Positions 24,596-33,348 of a stretch of DNA of 36,912 bases are shown piece after piece (position 1 is the stretch's first letter; every line of letters begins with the position of its first letter). The DNA comes from an uncultured Oscillospiraceae bacterium (GTDB lineage: Bacteria; Bacillota; Clostridia; Oscillospirales; Ruminococcaceae): assembly GCA_910587465.1 (NCBI GenBank), contig CAJUMS010000024.1, positions 1 through 36,912 on the forward strand. The letters are read 5' to 3'. The notes beneath the pieces are model-generated. The model had not been told where the DNA came from, ran no database searches, and saw only the letters and a list, made by a program, of their open reading frames with translations. Made by a program: the position numbers and the translations under genes.

Positions 24596-25891
24596 TCATC
24601 TCACCACATTAAAAGCGCCTTTTTTCGGGTAGACCGCCGCACTGCCAAGCTCCTCCTCGATACGAAGCAAGCGGTTGTACTTCTCGACGCGCTCCGAACG
24701 CGAGGGCGCTCCGGTCTTGATCTGGCAGGTGTTCAGCGCAACGGCTAGATCGGCGATAGTAGTGTCTGCTGTTTCGCCCGAGCGGTGGGAGGAAATGGCA
24801 GTGTAATGAGCCTTATGCGCCATTTTGATAGCCTCCAGTGTCTCCGAGACTGTGCCTATCTGGTTCAGCTTTATCAGCACCGAATTTGCGCAGCCGCTTG
24901 CTATGCCCTTTGCGATACGCTCGGTGTTCGTGACGAACAGGTCGTCACCCACAAGCTGAACGCGCTTCCCAAGACGCTCCGTGAGGGTTTTCCAGCCGTC
25001 CCAGTCCTCCTCGTCCAATGCGTCCTCTATAGAAATTATCGGGTACTTGTCGACCAATTTTTCCCAGTGCGCAATAAGCTCCTCGGAAGTGAACTTCGTT
25101 CCCGCCTTCGGCAAGACGTACTCGCCCTTTTTAGATCCTTTCCATTCGCTTGCCGCCGCGTCCATTGCGATCATAAAGTCCTCGCCTGCCTTGTAGCCCG
25201 CCTTTTCGACGGCGCTCAGAATACACTCGATAGTCTCCTCATCGCTCTGCAAATTCGGCGCAAATCCGCCCTCGTCGCCCACCGAGGTCGCCAGTCCCTT
25301 AGACTTTAGCAGAGCCGACAGCGTGTGGAACACCTCCGAACACTGCCGCAGCGCCTCCTTGAAACAGCATGCGCCGACGGGCATTATCATAAACTCCTGA
25401 ACGTCGACCGTATTGGCCGCGTGAGCGCCGCCGTTAAGGATATTCATCATCGGCACGGGCAGGCGGTTGCCGTTCACACCGCCGAGAAATCGGTACAGCG
25501 GCACGTCGACCGAGCAAGCTGCCGCCCTTGCCGCCGCTATTGAGACCGCAAGTATCGCGTTCGCGCCGAGGTTGGACTTGTCCTTTGTGCCGTCCGCTTT
25601 GAGCATTGCCGCGTCTATCGCGTAGGTATCGCGCGCGTCCAGACCGCTCACCGCCTTGCAGAGCGCGTCCGAGATGTTTGCCGCCGCCTTAGAAGTTCCC
25701 TTTCCGCCATAGCGCCCCTTGTCGCCGTCGCGGAGCTCCAGCGCCTCGAATTCGCCCGTGGACGCGCCGCTCGGAGCCGCACCGAACGCGACTGTACCAT
25801 CCGCGAGGTGGACTTCCGCCTCGACCGTAGGGTTACCGCGGCTGTCCAGAATTTCGCGTCCGACTACCTTTTCAATTCCCGTATAATACAT
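24596..25891 (-). CDS. eno: Enolase
   Basis: A 431-aa glycolytic enzyme that interconverts 2-phosphoglycerate and phosphoenolpyruvate, with magnesium. The N-terminal GREILDSRGNPTVEAEV, the phosphate loop ASTGEFEALELRD, the metal ligands in AMDAAAS, SIEDALDEEDW and QLVGDDLFVTN, and the catalytic lysine in LIKLNQIGTVSETLEA are intact, followed by SHRSGETADT. The ribosome binding site GGAGG lies 7 nt upstream of the ATG but forms the 3' arm of a perfect hairpin (25895-25925), so its translation may be controlled. It follows pheT by 66 bp. Confidence 0.98.
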   Translation of the reverse strand: MYYTGIEKVVGREILDSRGNPTVEAEVHLADGTVAFGAAPSGASTGEFEALELRDGDKGRYGGKGTSKAAANISDALCKAVSGLDARDTYAIDAAMLKADGTKDKSNLGANAILAVSIAAARAAACSVDVPLYRFLGGVNGNRLPVPMMNILNGGAHAANTVDVQEFMIMPVGACCFKEALRQCSEVFHTLSALLKSKGLATSVGDEGGFAPNLQSDEETIECILSAVEKAGYKAGEDFMIAMDAAASEWKGSKKGEYVLPKAGTKFTSEELIAHWEKLVDKYPIISIEDALDEEDWDGWKTLTERLGKRVQLVGDDLFVTNTERIAKGIASGCANSVLIKLNQIGTVSETLEAIKMAHKAHYTAISSHRSGETADTTIADLAVALNTCQIKTGAPSRSERVEKYNRLLRIEEELGSAAVYPKKGAFNVVR

Positions 25892-25894
25892 AAA

Positions 25895-25925
25895 ACTACC
25901 TCCGAAAAATTTATTCGGAGGTAGT
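25895..25925 (-). promoter_or_regulatory. Hairpin merging pheT terminator with eno ribosome binding site
   Basis: On the minus strand ACTACCTCCGAA pairs perfectly (12 bp, 7-nt loop) with TTCGGAGGTAGT, followed by TTT and the eno ATG. The 3' arm contains the eno GGAGG. As a structure it can act both as a weak intrinsic terminator of pheST transcripts and as a block on eno translation. Confidence 0.75.
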
Positions 25926-25957
25926 ATTTCTCAAAATTGCGAAATTATTCTAAATAC

Positions 25958-28363
25958 TTATCTTCTTACCGCCCCAAGCTTTTCACTAAGCGCCGAAACG
26001 ATATTCTCCAGTTCCTTGTCTGCAATGTCGTCGGTAACATCGCCGCTGCCCGCGAAGGTTATCGCGAACGTCAGCGACTTCTTGCCGAAGCCGAGCTTTT
26101 CGCTCTCGAAATGATCAAACAGGCGAACCTCCTTTGCAAGCGCGCTCGCCCTTGCGATCTCGTCCTCGATCTCAACGCAGAGCGTTTTCTTATCACAGAC
26201 GAGTGACAGATCGCGCTTTACGGTCGCCTTTCCGCTGTCGGCGGTGAAACGTATCTCGCGCTTGTACAAGTCCTCAATAGCCGAGTAATTCAACTCCGCG
26301 AGGATTATATTGAGGTCGTTCTTCTTGCCCTCGGCAACGTTCAGTCCCTCGACTATCTCATAACGCAGCTTGCCAAGCTGACCTATCTTCATGCCGCTGC
26401 AAAAGATATCCGCACAAATTCCGGGGTGGAGGTGGCTTGCCTCGCCGCGCTCGTAACGGAATTTAAGACCGTTCGCCGCCGCGAAATCCTCCAACGTTTC
26501 CTTGACGGTGAAGAAGCTCTCGTCCGCGCCGTAAGCTCCTATGCAGAGCGTTTTCCGCTCCTCCGGCTGCTCGGTCAGCGGCAGCGACTTCGGGAGATAA
26601 ACGTTCGCCAACTCAAAAAATCTGCCCGCCGCGTGGTCGGTTTTTACGTTGTCCGCAATGACGTTTATCATACACGGCGCCATTACCGTGCGCATTATCG
26701 AGAGATTGTCCGTGATCGGATTCAGCAGCTCGACAACGGTGCGGCGCGGATCGTTGTCGGGGAGCATTATCATATCAAGCTCGCGGCGTGAGTACATCGC
26801 GAGAGTCTGTACCTCGTAATAGCCCTCGGCGCAGAGGAATTTCTTCGCGGCGAGCTCCTTGGTCTGGATGAATGAAAGTCCGCCGTTCGTTACCTTTGCG
26901 CTGTCGAGGAACGTCGGTACAACGTGCGAGTATCCATACTCGCGGATGACATCCTCGGCTATATCCTGATAATGCTCAACGTCGGTTCTCCAGCGCGGCA
27001 CGGTAACGGTGAGTGTTTCTCCGTTCTCCGCAACGCCGAATTGCAGCGACTTCAGAATACGCACGATATCCTCCTGCGGAACCTCGATCCCAAGCACGGA
27101 ATTTATCTTGCTCACGGTCACGTCGAATACCGTTCTGTTCGCGTCCTCGCCCGCGTTTACGTCGATATGGGTCGCGCCGACCGCAGCTATTCCGAGCGTC
27201 TGCACGAGATTGAGCGCTCTTGCCATTCCGCGCTCCACGCCGTACTCGTCAACACCCTTTTCGTAACGTGCGGCGGCGTCGGTATGCATACCGAGTGCGC
27301 GCGCGGTCTTGCGCACGTTGTCGCGGCGGAACTTGGCACACTCAAACAAGACCTCGGTGGTAGTCGGCTTTATCTCGGAATTGAGACCGCCCATTACTCC
27401 CGCCAGTCCGACTGCCTTAACCTTGTCGCAGATAAGCAGATTATCGGGCGTGAGCAAGCGCTCCTTCTCGTCGAGCGTGGTGAGCTTTTCGCCGTCTTTT
27501 GCGCGGCGGACGATTATCGACCTGCCGTCAAGTGTGTCCATATCGAACGCATGCATAGGCTGACCTATCTCCAGCAGAACATAGTTGGTAACGTCGACTA
27601 TCGCGTCAATCGACGAAAAACCGCACACGGAAAGCCTGCGCTTCATCCACTGCGGGCTTTCAAAGTGCTTAACGTCATATACATAGTGACCGAGATAGCG
27701 AGGGCACACGTCGGGAGCTTCAACGGTTATCGTGGTCTCGGAAGCGGTCCTGTCGGTGCAGTCATAGCTGTAATCGGGCTCTTTAAGCGGCTTGCCGAGG
27801 AACGCCGCGACCTCGCGCGCTATTCCCAGAACACTCTGACAGTCGGGACGGTTCGCGGTTATCGAAATATCGAAAACGTAATCGTCCAGTCCGAGCGCGG
27901 TCTTGATATCCTCGCCGACATTTGCGTCCTCGGGAAGTATAAGTATACCGTGAACCTCCGCGCCCTTTATCCAATTTTCGTCAACGCCGAGCTCCTCGCC
28001 CGAACACAGCATTCCGTAGCTCATCATATCCGCCATTTTGCGCGGAGCTATCTCTATTCCACCCGGTAATTTAGCTCCGACCACCGCAGCGGGAACTTTA
28101 GCTCCCTTAAACACATTGTCCGCGCCCGTCAGAATAACGTTGTCCGCACCAAATTCGCCGCAGTTGACGTGGCAAATGCAGAGGTGAGTACCCTCGTACT
28201 TCTCGATAGACGTTACCTCTCCTACAACTACCTTTTCGATATCCTTGCCGAGATATATCGTCTCCTCGACCTCAAAGCCCGCGCCGAACAGCTTGTCCTC
28301 AAGCTCCTGCGCCTTGACATCTATATCTACATAATCCTTTAACCAGCTAAATAATATCTTCAT
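25958..28363 (-). CDS. pheT: Phenylalanyl-tRNA synthetase beta subunit
   Basis: An 801-aa beta chain of the (alpha-beta)2 enzyme that charges tRNA-Phe. In order: N-terminal B1 (MKILFSWLKDYVDID), the tRNA-binding EMAP-like domain at about 40-155 (VVVGEVTSIEKY, VPAAVVGAKLPGG, GMLCSGEELG), B3/B4 editing domain (RYLGHYVYDVKHFESP, IVDVTNYVLLEIGQPMHAFD), B5, a catalytic-like core and the C-terminal anticodon-binding domain (FPAI-like segment changed, RDLSLVCDK). I chose the ATG at 28363 because AAAGGGGTG is 7 nt away; an ATG two codons earlier is too close. It follows pheS by 27 bp. Confidence 0.97.
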   Translation of the reverse strand: MKILFSWLKDYVDIDVKAQELEDKLFGAGFEVEETIYLGKDIEKVVVGEVTSIEKYEGTHLCICHVNCGEFGADNVILTGADNVFKGAKVPAAVVGAKLPGGIEIAPRKMADMMSYGMLCSGEELGVDENWIKGAEVHGILILPEDANVGEDIKTALGLDDYVFDISITANRPDCQSVLGIAREVAAFLGKPLKEPDYSYDCTDRTASETTITVEAPDVCPRYLGHYVYDVKHFESPQWMKRRLSVCGFSSIDAIVDVTNYVLLEIGQPMHAFDMDTLDGRSIIVRRAKDGEKLTTLDEKERLLTPDNLLICDKVKAVGLAGVMGGLNSEIKPTTTEVLFECAKFRRDNVRKTARALGMHTDAAARYEKGVDEYGVERGMARALNLVQTLGIAAVGATHIDVNAGEDANRTVFDVTVSKINSVLGIEVPQEDIVRILKSLQFGVAENGETLTVTVPRWRTDVEHYQDIAEDVIREYGYSHVVPTFLDSAKVTNGGLSFIQTKELAAKKFLCAEGYYEVQTLAMYSRRELDMIMLPDNDPRRTVVELLNPITDNLSIMRTVMAPCMINVIADNVKTDHAAGRFFELANVYLPKSLPLTEQPEERKTLCIGAYGADESFFTVKETLEDFAAANGLKFRYERGEASHLHPGICADIFCSGMKIGQLGKLRYEIVEGLNVAEGKKNDLNIILAELNYSAIEDLYKREIRFTADSGKATVKRDLSLVCDKKTLCVEIEDEIARASALAKEVRLFDHFESEKLGFGKKSLTFAITFAGSGDVTDDIADKELENIVSALSEKLGAVRR

Positions 28364-28390
28364 TCCCATTCACCCCTTTAGTTATATAAA

Positions 28391-29410
28391 TTAACCCTTA
28401 AACTGCTGAAGCAGATCGAGATTATTCTCAAAGAACAGACCCATATTCGGGATACCGTATTTCAGCATAGTAATGCGCTCTATGCCGATACCGAAAGCCA
28501 GACCCGAATATTCCTCGGGGTCGATACCGCAGTTTTCGAGCACCTTTTTGTTGACTACTCCGCCGCCGAGCACCTCTATCCAGCCTGTGCCCTTGCACAG
28601 CGGACAACCCTTTCCGCCGCACTCGAAGCAGCTCACGTCGACCTCTACCGACGGCTCCGTGAACGGGAAGTACGACGGGCGCAGACGCGTCTTTGTGCCG
28701 CCGCCGAATATCTGCTGAACGAACCTGTCCAGCATACCCTGCAAATCACACAGCGTAATGCCCTTGTCGACTACCAGACCCTCCATCTGTGAGAACATAG
28801 GCGAGTGCGTAGCGTCGCTGTCCGAGCGGAACACCTTACCCGGCACAAGCACCTTGATAGGCGGCTTTTTCGCGTCCATGGTGCGTATCTGTCCGGGGGA
28901 TGTGTGTGTTCTCAGCAATAGGTCCTCGGTCAGCCAGAACGTGTCCTGCATATCGCGCGAGGGGTGATCCTTCGCGACGTTCAGTCTCGTGAAATTGTGA
29001 TCGTCGTCCTCGATCTCGGGACCCTCGTAGATATCAAAGCCCATACCCGCGAAAACCTCGATCATCTCCTGCTTTATGAGCGTTATCGGGTGAAGATTGC
29101 CCGGAGCGCGTTTCAGCGCGGGCATTGTAACGTCCACAGTCTCGCGCTCGTAGCGACGCTCCAGCTCGCGCTGCTTTATCTCCGCCTGTTTGGTCTGATA
29201 CAGCTCCTGTGCCCACACGCGCACGTCATTCACAGCCTTGCCGAACAGCGGCTTCTCCTCGGGCGGAACGCTCTTCATTTCCTTCATCAATCCCGAGATA
29301 ACTCCCGTTTTTCCGAGATAGCTCTGCCAGAATTCCGACAGCTGAGCGCCGTCCTTGACATCGGCGATCTTCGATTTTACCTGCTCCTTGATCTCACTGA
29401 AATCTTTCAT
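28391..29410 (-). CDS. pheS: Phenylalanyl-tRNA synthetase alpha subunit
   Basis: A 339-aa class II catalytic chain. The N-terminal coiled-coil tRNA arm covers about 1-90. Motif 2 is KVFRSDSDATHSPMFSQ and motif 3 is AFGIGIERITMLKYGIP. A four-cysteine cluster (CFECGGKGCPLCKGTGW) is common in bacterial PheS. ATG 29410 is preceded by AAAGGGG at 5-6 nt. Extending the frame upstream would read through the T-box terminator, so it is not used. Expression is controlled by the T-box leader at 29440-29667. Confidence 0.97.
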   Translation of the reverse strand: MKDFSEIKEQVKSKIADVKDGAQLSEFWQSYLGKTGVISGLMKEMKSVPPEEKPLFGKAVNDVRVWAQELYQTKQAEIKQRELERRYERETVDVTMPALKRAPGNLHPITLIKQEMIEVFAGMGFDIYEGPEIEDDDHNFTRLNVAKDHPSRDMQDTFWLTEDLLLRTHTSPGQIRTMDAKKPPIKVLVPGKVFRSDSDATHSPMFSQMEGLVVDKGITLCDLQGMLDRFVQQIFGGGTKTRLRPSYFPFTEPSVEVDVSCFECGGKGCPLCKGTGWIEVLGGGVVNKKVLENCGIDPEEYSGLAFGIGIERITMLKYGIPNMGLFFENNLDLLQQFKG

Positions 29411-29439
29411 AGTATCCCCTTTCGTCCAAAAACAAAAAA

Positions 29440-29461
29440 TCCGTCCCAAAAATGGGACGGA
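29440..29461 (-). terminator. T-box terminator
   Basis: A 9-bp stem (TCCGTCCCA/TGGGACGGA) with a 4-nt loop is followed on the minus strand by TTTTTGTTTTT, 30 nt before the pheS start. It is the off-state of the T-box. Confidence 0.92.
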
Positions 29462-29667
29462 ATAATTATCCGCGGTACCACCCAAATTCGGAGCGAACGC
29501 TCCGCACTTGAAAACCTTAACGCGGTAAATACGGCTCTGCTTACTTTCTCGCAGGCGACTCCCATGCTGAAATTCACACCTCGCCCGACAGAGCGCTCTC
29601 AGCCCATAGACGCTCATTCTCTGAAATCGGATTTCCGAAATGCTACTTACACATATTCACAGTCATT
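29440..29667 (-). promoter_or_regulatory. Phe-type T-box riboswitch leader of pheST
   Basis: The minus-strand leader contains the T-box core GGGTGGTACCGCGG at 29470-29483, which pairs with the CCA end of uncharged tRNA. Upstream lies a long Stem I with AG-rich bulges (AGAGAATGAGCG; GCTGAGAGCGC). A TTC triplet at 29569-29571, in context GTGTGAATTTCAGC, is a good specifier for phenylalanine. A terminator follows at 29440-29461. Uncharged tRNA-Phe should favour the antiterminator and switch on pheST. Confidence 0.93.
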
Positions 29668-29673
29668 AAATGC

Positions 29674-29702
29674 ATTATAACATCTTTTTCCGAGTTTGTC
29701 AA
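29674..29702 (-). promoter_or_regulatory. Consensus sigma-A promoter for pheST
   Basis: Minus strand: TTGACA, 17-nt spacer, TATAAT, both perfect, placed just upstream of the T-box leader and 20 bp after the end of the gene at 29722. Confidence 0.93.
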
Positions 29703-29721
29703 GTACTTTTGCACAACAATT

Positions 29722-30039
29722 TTATTTACCGCCGCGGAGCTTGTCACGCGCCTCGGAAAGCCGTCCCGCAAGCGGCGGCGCATATTTTTCGCACAGCTTT
29801 ATCTCGTTGTCGATCACCCTCAGAAACTCCTCTTTTCCGATAACGCAAAAGTCGCATTCACCCTCGCAAACACCCTCGATAATATGCTCCTCGAAGTAGA
29901 ATTTTCCGTCGGCGATACCGTATTCGCGTGTTTCAAGCGGTCCGAAACACAGCTGACTTATTATTGGAAGCCTGTCGCTGCCGCCGACCTTCTCGGGGAA
30001 TATTATATGCAGCCACGTATCGACCCAAAATCTGTCCAT
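29722..30039 (-). CDS. Hypothetical cysteine-containing protein, 105 aa
   Basis: I do not recognise this protein. It is soluble, 105 aa, with an aromatic N-terminus (DRFWVDTWLHIIFPEK) and five cysteines. Three of them are close together, C58-x3-C62-x2-C65 (CEGECDFC), which could bind a metal or an iron-sulphur cluster. The spacing equals the radical SAM motif, but the protein is far too short for that fold. ATG 30039 follows GAGGGG at 4 nt and lies 8 nt after the stop of the metallo-beta-lactamase gene, so the two are probably one operon. A larger frame from 30120 would overlap that gene and is not preferred. Confidence 0.7.
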   Translation of the reverse strand: MDRFWVDTWLHIIFPEKVGGSDRLPIISQLCFGPLETREYGIADGKFYFEEHIIEGVCEGECDFCVIGKEEFLRVIDNEIKLCEKYAPPLAGRLSEARDKLRGGK

Positions 30040-30047
30040 GATACCCC

Positions 30048-30926
30048 TCAGCCGACCGTTTTCCAAAGCAGTCTCGAGCCCTCGAAAACGCACCCAACCT
30101 CGCCGTTCGCCGACAGCCACGAAAGATAGCTCCGCGCCGTCGAGCCGATAAGCTCGTACTGCATAAGATACAGCTTTATGCCGAATTCCACGAACAGCCC
30201 CTCTATCAGCCCGTCGATAGTCAGCGGCGTTTCGAGCAGTCTCTTTATCACCGCGGCGACCTCGTGAACGTTGCGTATATTTTCCTCCGCAAGCTCCGCG
30301 ATACTCGTCAGCGGCTCGGAATGTGACGGTATGAATAAGTTCCCCTCGAACGCTTTCAGCCGCTCGAGCGACCGCAGATGCTCGGCGATATCGTACAGGA
30401 ACGATATCTTATACCGTTCGATAACGCTTTTGTCAACCGCGCAATCCGCCGTGAACCACACGCCGTCGCCCGTCTTGAACGCCGCCTGCTCGAAATCGTG
30501 ACCGTCAATATGCTCAAAGGTCAAGCCCTCGGGCAGGGCGCTTTCCGTTAATTCGGCGCACTCGCACGTCTTTGCCATAACGAATTTGGAGCGCATTTCC
30601 CTCATCGGATAACCCCCGAACAGCGTGACGGGCTGTAAATAGGAATACCGCAGAACGGACGCGCAGACCCCCGGAGCGTATATCCCGCAGTCCGTCCGCT
30701 CGCGGAGCGCCGAGCAGCCGCCCGTGTGGTCGGCGTGTGAGTGCGTACAGAACACCTTATCGAGCGTCCAGCCGCGCTCGGTGATAAGGCGAAGTATCAC
30801 CTCCGCCGCGCCGCTGTCGCCGCCCGCGTCTATCAGGCAGCACCGCCCGCCGTACTCGTAAACTCCGATATTGGTCGGCGCGGCAATATAATAGGTATGC
30901 GCCCCGACCTGCTTTAATTCGTACAT
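30048..30926 (-). CDS. Metallo-beta-lactamase-fold hydrolase
   Basis: A 292-aa MBL-fold protein. The metal motif HxHxDH is THSHADHTGG (H62, H64, D66, H67). Later ligands fit GHDFEQAAF, FTADCA and the PSHSEP histidine. The C-terminal helical part (about 215-292) resembles the winged-helix-like tail of hydroxyacylglutathione hydrolase/LACTB2-type proteins. The substrate is unknown; many relatives are thioester hydrolases or nucleases. GGAGA precedes the ATG. It follows mutS2 by 22 bp. Confidence 0.88.
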   Translation of the reverse strand: MYELKQVGAHTYYIAAPTNIGVYEYGGRCCLIDAGGDSGAAEVILRLITERGWTLDKVFCTHSHADHTGGCSALRERTDCGIYAPGVCASVLRYSYLQPVTLFGGYPMREMRSKFVMAKTCECAELTESALPEGLTFEHIDGHDFEQAAFKTGDGVWFTADCAVDKSVIERYKISFLYDIAEHLRSLERLKAFEGNLFIPSHSEPLTSIAELAEENIRNVHEVAAVIKRLLETPLTIDGLIEGLFVEFGIKLYLMQYELIGSTARSYLSWLSANGEVGCVFEGSRLLWKTVG

Positions 30927-30948
30927 TTTTTCATCTCCGAATAACGCG

Positions 30949-33333
30949 TTATTTCAGCTCAACGACGGTAACTCCCGCCTCGCCCTCGCCGTAAGCGCCG
31001 AGCCGAAAGCTCTTGACGGGCATTCTGCGCAGCGCGGCGTGTACCGCCTCGCGGAGCGCTCCCGTACCCTTGCCGTGAATTATAACGACCTGAGACAGTC
31101 CCGACATTATAGCGCTGTCGATAAACCGCTCGACCTCCATAACGCCGTCGTCTCCCAAATAGCCGCGGATATCCAGCTCCATTCCGCCGCGGCGGTTCAT
31201 ATTCGAGGTGACCGACTTCTTTATCTTGCCCGTCGGCTTTGGCCGGTCCGATCCGAACCTATCCTTTTTCTCAACAAGGCGGAGATTTTTCGCGTTGGTC
31301 TTGACCCTCATAGAGCCGACCTGAACATAGCACTGCCCCTGCATATTCGGCACGGAGAGCAGGCTGCCCTCGCGCCCCGTATCGGCGAGTTTGACCGTGT
31401 CTCCCTGCTTGAACGGGCGCGGCGGTACGTAATTCTCAAGCTTTTTCTCTATCACGGGATTAGCCTCGTCCTGCAATTTGTTTAATCTGTTGCCGACCTT
31501 GGACTTAGCGTCGGAAAGCCCCTTGCGGAGCGCCTCCTTGTCCTTTGCCTTTTTCAGCTCCTCAAGCTCGTTCAAAAGCATATTGGACTGCATACGCGTC
31601 TGCTCGATTATCGACATCGCGCGCTGACGGGCGTTTTCAAGCTCCTTTTCCTTTTGAGCCTCAAGCTCGGAGAGCTTCTGCTTCAGTTCGCTCTCGGTGA
31701 GCTTTGCGTTGCGCTCGGACACGGCTACGCTCTCGCGAAGCTGTTCGAGCTCCTTGCGCGACTGTTCGAGTTGATCGATAATTTTCTCGAAACGGCGGTT
31801 CTCGGTGCTTACAAGCTCCTCCGCGCGTGAGATAACATAGTCGCTCATACCGAGCTTTTTTGTTATCGCGAACGCGTTTGACTTGCCAGGAACGCCGACT
31901 ATAAGCCGATATGTGGGCTTTAACGTCTCCACGTCGAACTCGCAGCTTGCGTTCTCCACGCCGTCCGTTTCAAGCGCGAACATCTTGACCTCCTGATAAT
32001 GCGTAGTAGCGAGAACCTTCGCGCGGTAGCTTTTAAGCTGCGTGAGTATCGAAACGGCGAGCGCCGCGCCCTCTACGGGGTCGGTGCCGCTGCCGAGCTC
32101 GTCTATCAGCACGAGCGAATTCTCGTCCGCCGCGTCGATTATTTTAATTACGTTCGTCATATGCGAGGAGAACGTCGACAGGCTCTGCTCTATGCTCTGC
32201 TCGTCGCCGATATCAACGTAGATACGGTCAAAGCAGCCTATCACAGAGCCGTCGCCCGCGGGTATCATCAATCCGCACTGCGCCATTAACGTCAGCAGAC
32301 CCACTGTTTTTATCGCGACGGTCTTGCCGCCCGTGTTCGGTCCCGTGATTATAAGGCAGTCATACTTATCGCCTATCTCCACGCTTATCGGCACGGCGAG
32401 GTCACGGTCGAGCAGGGGGTGACGCGCGTTGTTCAGTATCACCTTGGGCTGCTCAACTATTTTCGGCGTGACCGCGCGCATCTTCGCGCCTAAATTCGCC
32501 TTTGCGAAGTACAGCTCGAGTATCTGCGACAGCCTGAAATTCTCCGCGATAGCCGCCGAATTCTCGCCGACCTCCGCGGACATCTCGCGCGTTATCCGCT
32601 CTATTTCTGCCTGCTCGCGCGCTTTCAGTACACGTATCTCGTTGTTAGCCTCGACTACGCTCATAGGCTCGATAAAGAACGTCTGCCCCGTCGCCGAGGT
32701 GTCGTGAACGAGACCCGGAACGTCGTTCTTGTGCTCGCTGCGAACGGGCACTACATAACGCCCGTCGCGCATAGTGACCACCGCGTCCTGCAAATAAGAA
32801 CGCGTGTTCTTGTTCTTTATCATGCCGTCGAGCTGCTCGCGGATATTCAAACCCTGACGGGTAATGCGCTTGCGTATCGAAGCAAGCTCCGCGCTCGCCG
32901 CGTCGGACATCTCCTCCTCGGAGAGAATGCTCTCCGAAATGCGCCGTTCAAGTGCTTTCACGGGAACGAGCCCGCGGAAATACTCCGCGATAGAGCTTTC
33001 CATATTCTCGCACTGCGAAAACCAATCGCACAGCGCCGCAGTTTCGCGGAGCACCGCCGCCGTATCCAGCAGCTCGCGGAACGAGAGCATACTGCCCGTT
33101 TCCGCGCGTTTGAGCGAGCCCGAGATATCCTTGATCTTCCGAAACACGGGCGTACCGAATTTTGCGGACAGCGTGAAAGCGTCGTCCGTCTTTTTCAGCT
33201 CCTCCGTGATTACCGAGAAGTCCGTGACGGGCTTTAATTTCAGCGCGCTCTCGCGGCAGCCGTCGCTTACCGTCTGCTCCGCGAGAAGCTCCAGTATTTT
33301 GTCCAGTTCAAGTTTTTTGTAATATTTATTCAT
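30949..33333 (-). CDS. mutS2: Endonuclease MutS2 (RqcU)
   Basis: A 794-aa MutS-family ATPase. It has a helical clamp/lever region (about 1-320), Walker A ITGPNTGGKT, Walker B LVLIDELGSGTDP with ATTHYQE following, a long coiled coil (about 515-620) and a C-terminal Smr nuclease domain (LDIRGYLG, VVIIHGKGTGALR). In Bacillus this protein splits collided ribosomes and in others it limits recombination. GAGG lies 8 nt upstream of the ATG. The stop codon lies in a 14-bp palindrome (30940-30953). Confidence 0.96.
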   Translation of the reverse strand: MNKYYKKLELDKILELLAEQTVSDGCRESALKLKPVTDFSVITEELKKTDDAFTLSAKFGTPVFRKIKDISGSLKRAETGSMLSFRELLDTAAVLRETAALCDWFSQCENMESSIAEYFRGLVPVKALERRISESILSEEEMSDAASAELASIRKRITRQGLNIREQLDGMIKNKNTRSYLQDAVVTMRDGRYVVPVRSEHKNDVPGLVHDTSATGQTFFIEPMSVVEANNEIRVLKAREQAEIERITREMSAEVGENSAAIAENFRLSQILELYFAKANLGAKMRAVTPKIVEQPKVILNNARHPLLDRDLAVPISVEIGDKYDCLIITGPNTGGKTVAIKTVGLLTLMAQCGLMIPAGDGSVIGCFDRIYVDIGDEQSIEQSLSTFSSHMTNVIKIIDAADENSLVLIDELGSGTDPVEGAALAVSILTQLKSYRAKVLATTHYQEVKMFALETDGVENASCEFDVETLKPTYRLIVGVPGKSNAFAITKKLGMSDYVISRAEELVSTENRRFEKIIDQLEQSRKELEQLRESVAVSERNAKLTESELKQKLSELEAQKEKELENARQRAMSIIEQTRMQSNMLLNELEELKKAKDKEALRKGLSDAKSKVGNRLNKLQDEANPVIEKKLENYVPPRPFKQGDTVKLADTGREGSLLSVPNMQGQCYVQVGSMRVKTNAKNLRLVEKKDRFGSDRPKPTGKIKKSVTSNMNRRGGMELDIRGYLGDDGVMEVERFIDSAIMSGLSQVVIIHGKGTGALREAVHAALRRMPVKSFRLGAYGEGEAGVTVVELK

Positions 33334-33348
33334 ATTTTTTACCTCAAA

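Noticed and set aside
26924..28069. Plus-strand 381-codon frame
   Set aside because: Antisense to pheT; an open frame produced by GC-biased codon use.
29722..30039. Radical SAM or short Fe-S enzyme from the C-x3-C-x2-C spacing
   Set aside because: The protein is only 105 aa and lacks every other element of the fold.
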